Shown in pieces: positions 19,776-29,708 of a stretch of 64,000 bases of DNA. The stretch covers positions 166,254-230,253 of the forward strand of contig CAJINV010000005.1 of the NCBI GenBank assembly GCA_905178155.1, read 5' to 3'. Both the position numbers and the translations under genes were made by a program. Source of the stretch: Amoebophrya sp. A120 (lineage: Eukaryota; Sar; Dinophyceae; Syndiniales; Amoebophryaceae). The notes below the pieces were generated by a model. The model ran no database searches. It saw only the letters and a list, made by a program, of their open reading frames with translations, and was not told the DNA's origin. Within the stretch, counting starts at the first letter, position 1; every line of letters begins with the position of its first letter.

Positions 19776-21821
19776 TCATGTATCGTGTCGCAAAATCAGG
19801 TTGTGTACACCTATCGTCGGGGGCGCCATTGGGTGGACGACCTGGTGTTGGCCTGACGCCGAAGACGTGGGCGGCCGATCTGCCATTGAAATTATGTTTC
19901 CTTGACCTATTATCGGAGGCGCGTCATCTGGGCGCTCCTGGTTGTTTGGTGGTGGGTCGTCGCTTGGTGAGTTAGTACCTGCAGGCGGTCGACCTATCAA
20001 CGGTGTATCGCCTGCCGGAGTGATGGTAGTGGTATTACCACTACCATCAGCTGGAACCGGGGCTGGTTCAGTACCTAAGGTAATGACCCAGCCCGATGGT
20101 GGTCCCAAGGTGAATGTACCGGGAAGACACCCCTGGCATGGTGGTCTGTTTTCCAGACTGTTCTCCTGGCTGGTGGTAGTATTAATGTCCCGCCTGCGCT
20201 CAGTAGGCTGCTGAGTAGGTGCCAAAGGAACTCCAGCACTGGGCTGCCGCATAGGCGCAGCGGGGCCAGTAGGCTCCTGAGTAGATCGCGCCACTGGAAC
20301 TACAGTAGGCTGCTGCGCAGGCGCAGCGGGGCCAGTAGGCTGAGTAGGTCGCACCAAAGGAACCACAGTAGGCTGCTGCGTAGGCGCAGCGGGGCCAGTA
20401 GCCTCCTGAGTAGGTCGCGCCACAGGAACTACAGTAGGCAGCTGCGCAGGCGCAGCGGGGCCAGTAGCCTGCTGAGTAGGATGTGCCACAGGAACTACAT
20501 TAGGCTGGTGCTGCGTAGGCGTTGCGGGGCCAGTAGGCTGAGTAGGTGGTCGTACCAAAGGAACTACGGTCGGCTGCTGCGTAGGCGCAGCGGGCCACGG
20601 GGGTTGCTCGGCAGGCGCAGCGGAAACCGCAGGTTGAGGGAGATCTGCAGGAGCGACAGGTTCTTGATGAGCAGTGGCAGTCGTAGAAGGAGGAGAGTCC
20701 TGTATCAAAGCTGCAGGATCTGGAACAGCTACAGGCTGAGGACGTGCCACTGGTGTTACATTCGGAGTAGATTTTCCCTGTGGCCGCTGTGGAATGATTT
20801 GCGGCGACGGACTCGCAACTGCGGCCGGCGGAGGTCGGTGCACCAGTCCTGCGGGTTTCGGCAACAAGACGTCGTCGACGCAGCAATTTTCCCACACGAG
20901 CCGTTCCGCCAGCCTGTGCGTCAACGGCAAAAAGGCGGCGAGCTCCAAATAAACGCGGTCCGCATCCGTCCGGTCGGCCTTTCCGACGCGCGCACACCGG
21001 CTGCTGTTGTTGTTTCCGTGGAGAGGAACGTCCTCCGATTTGAGTGTGACCGCCCGGTACAACGCCCGGCAGGGGATGGCAAGGCTTTCGCAGGTTTTCT
21101 CCGCGGAGTAGAACTCAGCGAGAGACGTCGACTCCAGGCACTCCTTCAGCTTTTCAGAGCCCTCGAACGGATTAGATTCGTCTAACAGGTCGGCTAAGAA
21201 ATTCCCCACCTCCCGCTCCGGGTCGTTCTGCGCGCGAGAGTCAAAATGCAGAAACGAATCCGGCCCTCGCGGCCGTTGCAGGCCTTCGGTCTTGGACCGG
21301 TGCACCACACTGGGCGGGTCCGGGAGCTGCCGACCGAGCTGCCAGGCGAGCAAAATACCCGCCGAAACCACTGCGACGGACAACAGACTCATCCACGCAA
21401 CATGAAAGGCCGTGGTGCGCCAGAGGTGCTTCCAAAACGTCTTGCGAAACTTCTGCGCCACCCGCTTCTTCGCCTCCCGGAGCCTCTGCCAAGCCAGGTA
21501 CTGCCGCCGCTCGACCTCCGCCAGCTGCTGCCACGCGGATTTGTTCTTGCTTTTCCTCGGTGTCTTCGCTGTTTCCTTAGGTTTCGCTCCCTCATCGTGT
21601 CCTTTGCTTTTCAACGAAGCGGGCGAACCTGCATCGCCACACGAGTCGTGTTCATCCTGGCCAGCAGTTGTCCTGATTTCCCCGGACGTCTGCCTCCGCC
21701 CCGAGGCGGCAGCCGGCGGCGCGGCCATCCCTGCGGAAGGACGCCGGGCTGCGGGGCTTTTCCAATCCGCGGCGGGCGGAACATCTCCGGCAGCATACCC
21801 CGCCATTCTTCGCGATGTCAT
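19776..21821 (-). CDS. Single-pass membrane protein with Pro/Thr/Gln repeats
   Basis: Single exon of 681 residues from an ATG at 21821. Residues 1-130 are polar and Lys/Arg rich, ending in a very basic stretch (KKRVAQKFRKTFWKHLWR). One membrane segment follows at about 134-159 (VAWMSLLSVAVVSAGILLAW). The basic side facing the N-terminus predicts N-in, C-out (type II) topology. Residues 165-330 contain several Cys in a compact non-repetitive domain (CLESTSL, CESLAIPCRAL, ENCCVDD). About 390-560 is a tandem repeat of the kind PTQQPTVVPLVRPTQPTGPA, and a Pro/Gly-rich tail ends the protein. Such Pro/Thr repeats are typical of extracellular stalks that carry O-glycans. I recognise no family. It could be a surface or secretory-pathway protein; this is inferred from topology and composition only. 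Confidence 0.7.
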   Translation of the reverse strand: MTSRRMAGYAAGDVPPAADWKSPAARRPSAGMAAPPAAASGRRQTSGEIRTTAGQDEHDSCGDAGSPASLKSKGHDEGAKPKETAKTPRKSKNKSAWQQLAEVERRQYLAWQRLREAKKRVAQKFRKTFWKHLWRTTAFHVAWMSLLSVAVVSAGILLAWQLGRQLPDPPSVVHRSKTEGLQRPRGPDSFLHFDSRAQNDPEREVGNFLADLLDESNPFEGSEKLKECLESTSLAEFYSAEKTCESLAIPCRALYRAVTLKSEDVPLHGNNNSSRCARVGKADRTDADRVYLELAAFLPLTHRLAERLVWENCCVDDVLLPKPAGLVHRPPPAAVASPSPQIIPQRPQGKSTPNVTPVARPQPVAVPDPAALIQDSPPSTTATAHQEPVAPADLPQPAVSAAPAEQPPWPAAPTQQPTVVPLVRPPTQPTGPATPTQHQPNVVPVAHPTQQATGPAAPAQLPTVVPVARPTQEATGPAAPTQQPTVVPLVRPTQPTGPAAPAQQPTVVPVARSTQEPTGPAAPMRQPSAGVPLAPTQQPTERRRDINTTTSQENSLENRPPCQGCLPGTFTLGPPSGWVITLGTEPAPVPADGSGNTTTITPAGDTPLIGRPPAGTNSPSDDPPPNNQERPDDAPPIIGQGNIISMADRPPTSSASGQHQVVHPMAPPTIGVHNLILRHDT
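20205..20615 (-). repeat. Coding tandem repeat, 63-70 bp unit, about six copies
   Basis: The plus-strand landmark GCGCAGCGGGGCCAGTAG recurs at 20254, 20321, 20384 and 20450, and in diverged form near 20520 and 20586. Unit length varies by multiples of three, so the Pro/Thr/Gln repeat of the encoded protein stays in frame. Confidence 0.85.
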
Positions 21822-23359
21822 GCCCTGTTGAGGCGATCCCGACGCGCTAGCACTAGCATCATAGAGGCAACTTCCAGCAGTTCCATTTTATTTCTATTTG
21901 GGGAAGCAATGAGTATTACTTTTTGAAGATCGGTCCGGGGAAGGCCTTGGCTGAAGTGTGGCGCTCTATATTCAGGAACAAAAAAAAACTAGTCTAAAGA
22001 ACAGTTCTTTTTTACAAATGACTACACAAAAATGGCAAAAAATCGCTGGCATTGGCGCAGGAAAATCAGAATGTAATCCTGAGAACTCCGCTCTTTTTGA
22101 TCTGGAACTAGGTGGACTGTTCGAGACTCCTACTTGCCTCTTTCGAATCGTGGCGAAGACCCTTTTGCTGAACTTTCGACACTGAGCTTTTTGCTTTGAT
22201 CGAAAATCTCGGAGGGAAGCACACTATAGAACTCGGGCTTGTATGCCAGGAGATACTTATCTCCAAGGAACATACAACATTAGCGCATGTGACGCTAAGA
22301 ATTTCTTTTCTGGTAGATGAACGTGAAAAAATTGTGTAGGATCGCATCAAGAACAAGAATCAATGTGTAAGTAATTCCATGCGGATGAGCAAGTTCCATC
22401 ACAACCCGGTAGGGTACGCAGCCGGCAGGACAAATATCCTTTTATCCAAGCCTGCTACAAAACGGCTGTCATGTTTTTCTGGGTTACGTGTGGCCTATGT
22501 TGCGTTTGCGTTTTATGTTGATGCAAGTTAAGCGGGTCAGTGTCTCCTTCACACGAGGAATGTAGCGAGACACAGAGCAGCCTTCCTACACCCTGAAACA
22601 CGTTTCATGCGATCGATACGCGCAAAGTACATTTGAAAAAGTCACGTTGAAAGGGCAAGGCTCGAGCTCCCTGATATTACGGTGTCGAAAAGATTAAAAG
22701 CTGAGAGTGATTCACAGACCGATCGGAAAGTTATTCACAGAATGCCACTCGTCTTGAATCGGAAAAACGAGTCTGGGAGAAACAACAAGAACGTCGTAAA
22801 AAATCGTTGAATAGCACAAACCATACTGCGAAAAGAAAATTTAGGAAGACTCGCGTACAGTGTTGCTTTGGACTCAGCTCAAATTGTTGTCAACTCCAGC
22901 TAGTACCAGCAGCACATACATGAGAGGAAAATGGAAATTCAAATTCGCAATGGTGCTCGAAAATGCGGATGCAGGTAGAAAGATCCCGAAAATTGTCGCT
23001 CGCTGAAAATTATTGAAATTCTACTGAACAAAAATTGAATGTTGGTTGCTGTAGTGCCACTTGTGCCCATGATCGAAATTACTAGTCGAAACTCGGAAAC
23101 GCGAACTTGGACTTGATTACTCATTTGCCAGCCTGCTGGGTTGTTTTGGCGCTAAATCTGGAAACGCGAAACGGTACGACAGCAGCAAAATTATGAATCA
23201 ACACATCATGCATGAAGAGAACGATGAATATTTCGCATCAACCTCTCCATCAAGAAAAATAAGATGAAGAGAGTCGACTTGAAAATTTGAAACGGAAACA
23301 GGAAATAAAATCAAGCCTTGTTATAAATACTAAAACCATCCCGCACTCCGAGCGCTCCT
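21822..23359. other. AT-rich intergenic stretch, nothing recognised
   Basis: About 1.5 kb with only short unsupported frames. It probably includes the promoter of the repeat membrane protein and the 3' flank of the peroxidase gene. Confidence 0.5.
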
Positions 23360-24890
23360 TTAAATGGTCGGCTTTCCCGAGCACACTTCGCAGCAGACGT
23401 TGCTGATTTTGCGCAGCATCGTTGCCAGCGTGTCCTCCTTGTTGCCACCCGCGGCGAAGGGGCAGCCGAGCTCGGTCAACTTTTTGTACTGCTCACCGAA
23501 GTCCTTCTTCAGGAGCACGTCGTCGGCCGCGTACATGTCGATGTACTTCTTGAACTCCGGGTCCCACACGAGCGCCATGTCGGTAAACAGCATCATCTTC
23601 TTGTTGAACTTGTCAACGTACTGCTTCTGTCCCGTCTTCGTCTTCTTGTCGAAGAACGGGCACACGCCCGTCACCTTGTCGCTGGAGTTGATCGGCGTCT
23701 TGCCGTCGACTATGCGCCACATGTTCTGCTCCTGCAAAAGCATGCAGTACCTGGAGAGAAGCGATTTTCACGTAGATGTGCTGTGTCCTTTAGTTTTCCT
23801 TTCCTTTCCTGCACCCTCTTGGAGGATGAATACCATTTTAAGTGCAACAGTCCAGAGCAGTTTTATTGGAAGTTCCACGCAATGTTTCAAGGAAATCCGT
23901 AGTACTAACATTTTTGCATCAAAAATTCACATCATGGATAATTGATGTACTCTCGCCCACCCCACTTGACTGGATTGCTGATCCACTTTCCGGCGTAGCC
24001 AGATCGGTCGGGGTGGCACCGCCCGTACGCGTGGCCCCCAATAATCAGGCACGTCATCTCGCGGTCCGTAAATCCCATGCGGCCGAAGATCTGTAGTAGT
24101 TTCGCAGTAGTAATTACTAGAGCATGCTTGCATACGATTGAACTTCCATCCTCTGCAACATGCATGCACTATGACAGACATGCGTGGCATTTCATCGAAC
24201 AAGATGGGAAAAAATCATGACGACCTTTCTGATGTGCGCGATGCAGGCGGTCTGTTCCTCGGCGAAATTTGACTTCAAGTCCTCGCCCAGCTTTCCCTGT
24301 TCCGCGTCCGGCAGGTTGCCGTCTGGCGGCAGCTTCTCGACCTCGGCCGGCAACGCGTCCACGCGGCCGGGGACGAAGGGAATCACGGGCCCGTTGCTGG
24401 ATTCCAGGTACACGTAACTCGCCAGGATCCACAGGTCCGAGGCAGAAACCCAGGGGTGCTTTGCATCGCGGAAGTCGCCAAGCACCTTCCGGGGGATGCC
24501 CAAGCCCGCATTGGCGCCGAAGCTCGCTTCCGGCTCGAAGCGCATAGTCGCGCCTGTGATAAATGTAATTGCAAAGCTGCTAGCTAGTAAGTTGTACCTG
24601 CAATGATCTTACTTCTCAAAACTACAGCAGGAGAAAATTGTTCTCACTTTTATAATATCTTTTCACGATAATGACCAACAAGTTTCTATGAGAAACAACT
24701 CAGTACCATTCGATCCTCCCTTCTTGGTGACCGGGTCGTAGGTTCCGCTAGAGTGCCAGGCCAAACGGATGAAAACCGGGCCGTAATTGCCATCGTCGTA
24801 GCTTGGGTTGCTGGTCAGAAGCACCTTCAGGTCGTCCGCCAGTTTGTGGTAGCGGGTATCCGCAATGTTGGCCACGCAGCCCAGCGGCAT
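23360..24890 (-). CDS. Class I heme peroxidase (cytochrome c / ascorbate peroxidase type)
   Basis: Four exons: 24890 (or upstream)-24707, 24553-24225, 24090 to about 23945, and about 23740-23360. The distal heme pocket [13 protein letters not shown] (Arg, Trp, His) is in exon 1. Exon 2 includes the helix [20 protein letters not shown]. The proximal histidine motif [17 protein letters not shown] is in exon 3, followed by [10 protein letters not shown]. The Asp-containing [17 protein letters not shown] is in exon 4. These enzymes reduce H2O2 using cytochrome c or ascorbate; which donor is used cannot be told here. Introns 1 (24554-24706) and 2 (24091-24224) are canonical GT-AG. The third junction is not clear: homology suggests the join lies within EYINY|LLQEQ, without an obvious GT donor. 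ATG 24890 (MPLGC) may not be the true start, as a CCTAG acceptor lies just upstream and an N-terminal exon could be missing. Confidence 0.88.
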
Positions 24891-24949
24891 CTTTTTGAGC
24901 GGTGTGTTGAAAACTAGGTACGTACGTTCCACTTCTTAGATCGCTGCGC

Positions 24950-25679
24950 AATGCGATATCACGTAGAAAGTTTCTTTTAACTTTTGCGAAGAAAAGAGTT
25001 GTGCCGAATTAGAACTCTGGTAAGGGTTTTTGAGATTGAGGTGAGATTGAATTCATACCCTCACGCTCTGAAGCCTGTCGACGTTTTTTGAACCTCACAG
25101 TGTCATCCTGAAGGGAGATGAAGTGCAGGGGTTGTACTGTAAATGTACTTTCAGATTCAGGTGCCCCAGAACTCAGACTCGCACTAATCCACTGAAACCC
25201 TCTCATCTCTCTCATCCCTTCAGCCCACACAGATACAAAAACTGCTTGTACCGATAATGTATCTACAACCAAACGTGCTTTGGCTCTGCTCATACCTCAC
25301 AACTCAACTCTGTTTCTAATATTATGTTCGCACCTCTGTGCCCCGGAACTTCTGAACATAGCTCAGAATCTCGATAGCATTCTCTAATTCTGACCCGACG
25401 CGTAAAAAGTGCACACTCCAGCGGACCACTCTTGTGACGCCCCCTGGTGGTCACGACTATATTTATTGCAATGCAAACAAGTGCGTAGTTCACCTCGTTA
25501 ATGTGAAAAATGTCAAGTCAGGGTACTATCAGTCTCGCCCGTCGACCTCCAATCGGAGAAGCGATTTCAAAGGGTTCGTCCAGTAGCCGACGCACTTACT
25601 TTCATATCACGGGGTGAAGCTCAAGCTATTGTGGTCGTGTTACGGATTAAACAGAAGACGATTAGCTTTACAACGATCT
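24950..25679. other. Gap before the peroxidase gene, no supported gene
   Basis: Mixed-composition sequence. A 94-codon minus frame at 25009-25293 could hold an upstream peroxidase exon but shows no recognisable targeting signal. Otherwise nothing. Confidence 0.4.
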
Positions 25680-28600
25680 TCAGTACAGCACGGCAAGCAC
25701 GTCGAACGCGTGCCACGGGACCTCCGGCACCTCAGCGAAGAAGGACAACTCCGTCCCCGTTTTTGTGGTCGACTGAATGTGGTACCCCGCGTCAAACAGA
25801 ACCCCGACGATTTCCTGCAGGCACGTGACCACGTCGTCGTACGTTCGACGAGGAGGACCCGGGAGTCGTTTATTTTCTCCTTGTCGTAGCTGTTCCGGCA
25901 CCGGCTTAAGAGGACTCCGGCGACCATCGTCTTCAAGTGCCCCTGCTACTCCATCCTTGCTGCGCATCAAATGTTGAGAGGGGGATGTTTTCGAAGATTT
26001 TTTATTCCGGGATAAATTGTTTCTCCTGTACCGCCTCAAGAACCGCTGGAAGGTGCAATATTTCGTCACGTTGATGTGAATGATGTGAAACAATTGTTGC
26101 TGTAGAATTCGGATCATGCCCTGACTCAGGATTTCGTCCTCGTTGCCGCTGACTTTGATCCGCAGCGCAAACTTCTCCCTGCTTCGGAAATCTCCGCGCC
26201 CGGTGTTGTAGCCCTCCGGGTCTGGGATGCGCGCGCGGAGCGCGGAGCCCGGTTTGGATGATGAGGTAGAGGGGGCGCCGTTCTGTTGTGCAGATGAACT
26301 GTTGTCCTTGTCAGCCGGTCTAGCGAAGAGTTGCTTCACCTCAGAAACGTCTAAAAGCAGCTCATCCAAAGTGATCGCGGGTATACACTCGTTTTCCTTG
26401 TTGATGTCCTCCAGCTCCTGTTCTTCTTGTTTTATTCTTGTTCGCTGGCTATAATCCCTTCCTTCCTCTCCGCAAGCGGCCAGCACGGCGCCTCGATACG
26501 CGTTGGGAATCTGGCTATGGAGAACGGCAAGCGGGTTGGTGGCACTGCGAAGCAGATTCTGTGACGGATCGAGGATCTTTCTCGGTACTACAACGTTCGT
26601 ATTTTTCCCTTCCGCAGCGCTCGCGGCGGTGGTCCCCGACCTACCGGTGACGTACGCGTGCTTGGTGCGAACCTGCAGCCTCGACTTCCTTTTGCTCCTC
26701 ACAAAGCCCTCGATCACGCTGTGCAACGTCTTCTCACCCGCTTGCAACGCCGGCAAGTTTCCGTCGATCTGCAGCACGGCCCGGTGCACGAGTTGTGTGG
26801 CCGCGAGCGCAATGCCACAGTCGCCGAGGTACCCGCCGACCTCCACGAAGACCGCGACCCCGTTCTTCCGCTCGACCTCGTCCAGGAGTTCCTGGGGACA
26901 CTGGATCGCCCGGTGCTGGCGGACGCTGTCGGAAAGCACGTCGCGAACTTGCGGCAGAAAAACCTGCTCGATCCGGCGGTCGGAAAGCATCATCGCCTCG
27001 GACATCCCGCTCAACGTCGAGGTGGTGGACACCGGGCTACTCGCGGGAAGCACTTTAACGGCCCCCGGTGAAGTTGTCGCGCCGTCCCCGGCACTGACGG
27101 CTTTCCGTGGCCGATTGCGGGGCAGGAGCCAGTTGGACTTCGAGGAGATATCGTTGATCGCCACCTCGGAGACCTCGGTGGGGAGGGACTGGGTGTCGAG
27201 AAAGGAGAAGATGTTTGAGGTAGGTAGTGTTTTTACAGATACCTTCGCGAGATGATCATTTTGAACTGGTTTCGTAAACATGCTCGTGAAGCTATGGTCA
27301 ATTATGGAAGTAGAATAGCTCGACGTTCTGTTCGTAGTTGCAACAACTTGCGGCACAGCTACTTCACGACTTGTTCCGGACAAAAAAAGCTCCTCCACCA
27401 GCTGCATCGTGGAAGCGGTTTTCCCGTCGCTGTAGTCCACCGGCGCGACCCCCGGTGTAGATGTTGAAGCAGGTGAACCCTTGCTCGGCACAGTAGTACT
27501 TCGAATAGTCTTCTGCAGCAACAGGTCTTCGCACGATGTGAAGCCTCTGGAAGTTGAACCAGACCCTGACTCATTCAAGTCTTTCCGCCCCCTCGCGTTG
27601 CTCCACCTAGTACGCAACAAGCGACTAATCTCCAGCCGCCTTCCTGCCGCCACCGCGTCGACCTCATTTAGCGCCCGGGCAAACACGTCGTCGTGGAGTC
27701 GGCGCAGACGGGACGGGCCGGACGAGAGGGAGTGGGCAACCAGGTTGTGCGCGAAATTTGTCTCTTCATCCTCCTCATTGCTGTCGTCATCATTTGTTTC
27801 AGGGTTGGATTTGCTTATTGACGAAGTGAGAAGAGGAGCGTCACTAGTCGGAGTTGTTCCACCAGAAGTAGCTTCTTGTGCTCCTGCTGTGGATAGCGTT
27901 GCAGTAGCCACTACATCCTGTTGCGATCCTGATCCCGCCGTTATACCAAGGCGCGCATTGTTATCAGCTCCTAACAGGCACTCGTAGTACCGATCCCGTT
28001 GATGAACCTTCGAAGCGTACTGCAGAATCGCGAAGGCCAACCGGACCGGGGCGGGGTAGGATTCTTGCGAGGAGCGAGAGGATGATTTTGCCGCACTAGC
28101 ACCCGCAACCAAACTACTCCGCACTGCGTTCTTAACTCCGGTCAGAGTCATGCCGAGCTGGGTGTTGAAATCGACTGCATGATTGTGCAGACTGCGAAAC
28201 TTCACGTACCAGTGCCGGAGCTCCTTACTCAGGATCAACGGTGCCGACTGTTGCTCCAGCTCTTTTTGCAGAGAGGACACCGAGTCACGCAACACGAGCA
28301 AAAAGTACTGCGGCATCAACAGCATCAGCAGCTCCATGAGCCTGGCGAGAAGGGTCCAACAAGGGAGTTGATCAACACCAGAGCTCTCCTTGGTACCTTG
28401 TTTTTCTACAGCGGAAGTCGCGGACACTAAATTTGAAGCAGCTTCCCTCCGCACCCTGGCTGCCTCTTCGGTGATGTAAAAAACGTCCTCCGGTAGGATT
28501 TTCAGCTGTCCCACGGTGGCCTGCTGCGTGAACGCGAAAATCTGGCTGACCACTTCCTTCGGGAGGGGACTCGTTTCATCTACTGGTGAAGCAGATGAAG

Positions 28601-29135
28601 TTGTTGCACCTCTGGGCGGTGAAGTAGAACTGCCGTCCTGCAACTCCTCTTCGCCGTGTTGCCCGATCGCAGTTTCTTGTAGTTCCATGCCGGTGTCGTC
28701 ATCGTCAAGCATGACGTTCTCGCCGCTTATATCGACCTCCGCAGCCAGCAACTCGTCCCACTCAGCGTGAATAGCTGCTTCTTGTTCTACTTCTTCTTCT
28801 CCTGTCATGGTATTTGCAGATGTTGTGGTTTCGTTCACCTTGATGGTTCCCGCACCTGTAGACATAACTGCAGTCTGCTCTTGTTGCACGAGCACGGCGT
28901 CCAGCATGATCTCGTGCTCCATAACCAGCTGATCGAACCTGTCGTCGGACACGTGCGCCCAGAGTGGCCGCTCCAACAAAAATTCGACATACTCGCCGCA
29001 CGTCGGAAGGCCGAAGGCGGACCGGAGGTTGCCGTCGGAGCAGGAAAATATAACCAATTTGAAACAGGCTAGAAGCAGCACTGAAGGTTGTGGCCGCTCT
29101 CTGCGTCCTCGTCGATGCGAGCAATATCTTGCCAT
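25680..29135 (-). CDS. Large Ser/Thr-rich protein of unknown function
   Basis: One long exon whose frame stays open up to 29168, where it begins with TTG; the first in-frame ATG is 29135, giving about 1,151 residues. An overlapping minus frame ending at 29069 (KKIKVGKNENDVSPWHTTV) may be part of an upstream exon, so the N-terminus is uncertain. The N-terminal part contains NLRSAFGLPTCGEYVEFLLE and an acidic linker. The central part is helical and Leu rich (LLARLMELLMLLMPQYFLL). A conserved-looking block lies around GVAVFVEVGGYLGDCGIALA and the following ATQLVHRAVLQIDGNLPA. Three poly-Ser/Thr linkers separate these. The C-terminus, VPWHAFDVLAVLY, is compact and aromatic. I recognise no enzyme motif. 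The length and mix of ordered blocks with long linkers suggest a scaffold or regulatory protein, but this is only a guess. Confidence 0.7.
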   Translation of the reverse strand: MARYCSHRRGRRERPQPSVLLLACFKLVIFSCSDGNLRSAFGLPTCGEYVEFLLERPLWAHVSDDRFDQLVMEHEIMLDAVLVQQEQTAVMSTGAGTIKVNETTTSANTMTGEEEVEQEAAIHAEWDELLAAEVDISGENVMLDDDDTGMELQETAIGQHGEEELQDGSSTSPPRGATTSSASPVDETSPLPKEVVSQIFAFTQQATVGQLKILPEDVFYITEEAARVRREAASNLVSATSAVEKQGTKESSGVDQLPCWTLLARLMELLMLLMPQYFLLVLRDSVSSLQKELEQQSAPLILSKELRHWYVKFRSLHNHAVDFNTQLGMTLTGVKNAVRSSLVAGASAAKSSSRSSQESYPAPVRLAFAILQYASKVHQRDRYYECLLGADNNARLGITAGSGSQQDVVATATLSTAGAQEATSGGTTPTSDAPLLTSSISKSNPETNDDDSNEEDEETNFAHNLVAHSLSSGPSRLRRLHDDVFARALNEVDAVAAGRRLEISRLLRTRWSNARGRKDLNESGSGSTSRGFTSCEDLLLQKTIRSTTVPSKGSPASTSTPGVAPVDYSDGKTASTMQLVEELFLSGTSREVAVPQVVATTNRTSSYSTSIIDHSFTSMFTKPVQNDHLAKVSVKTLPTSNIFSFLDTQSLPTEVSEVAINDISSKSNWLLPRNRPRKAVSAGDGATTSPGAVKVLPASSPVSTTSTLSGMSEAMMLSDRRIEQVFLPQVRDVLSDSVRQHRAIQCPQELLDEVERKNGVAVFVEVGGYLGDCGIALAATQLVHRAVLQIDGNLPALQAGEKTLHSVIEGFVRSKRKSRLQVRTKHAYVTGRSGTTAASAAEGKNTNVVVPRKILDPSQNLLRSATNPLAVLHSQIPNAYRGAVLAACGEEGRDYSQRTRIKQEEQELEDINKENECIPAITLDELLLDVSEVKQLFARPADKDNSSSAQQNGAPSTSSSKPGSALRARIPDPEGYNTGRGDFRSREKFALRIKVSGNEDEILSQGMIRILQQQLFHIIHINVTKYCTFQRFLRRYRRNNLSRNKKSSKTSPSQHLMRSKDGVAGALEDDGRRSPLKPVPEQLRQGENKRLPGPPRRTYDDVVTCLQEIVGVLFDAGYHIQSTTKTGTELSFFAEVPEVPWHAFDVLAVLY

Positions 29136-29168
29136 GGCTGCATGAACTTCCGGACGGTAGTATGCCAA

Positions 29169-29708
29169 GGACTTACATCATTTTCATTTTTCCCGACTTT
29201 TATTTTTTTAGCAGACAAAACTGTAGGCTGCACCACAAGTTCGTTACGGAGGACAAGTGAGGACTCATTACACCGACGACCAGGACGAACACGACAGGTT
29301 CTCAAACCAGCAACCAGGGCCTTTTAAAGGACTTCTTGCTCATCAAGATCAAAAGAAAATTTTGTAGGGTAACATTCAAACTTTTGCACATCAAGTGCAA
29401 GTGTTAATATTCTTGTACGTACTTCTATCAGTCGCCGACAAAAATCGACAACTTTTTTGCTTGCGGGATTGATAATTTGAAAAACAACCTTACAAACGAG
29501 CAAAGGGGTAATTTGCCTAGAAACTTAGTGCAAACTGAAAAATATCATCACGGGTAGTGATGTGAAAATCGCAAGGGGTAAAAAGTGGAAAATTATGCTG
29601 AGGTCATCTACGGATGTGGATCTTCTCAGGGCTAAGTACACTTTCTTGTGCTTAGGGTAAAATTGCATAATTCGACCTTCAAAAAAATCCTCTTCCTCAC
29701 CCCGTTGT
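29169..29708. other. AT-rich gap, nothing clearly recognised
   Basis: About 540 bp downstream of the coiled-coil gene and upstream of the large unknown protein. It may contain a 5' exon of the latter (minus frame 29305-29069), not confirmed. Confidence 0.4.

Noticed and set aside
24091-24224. Peroxidase intron 2 as an introner
   Set aside because: It holds TGACAGACATGCGTGG-like words but has canonical GT-AG ends and no clear terminal inverted repeat or duplication.
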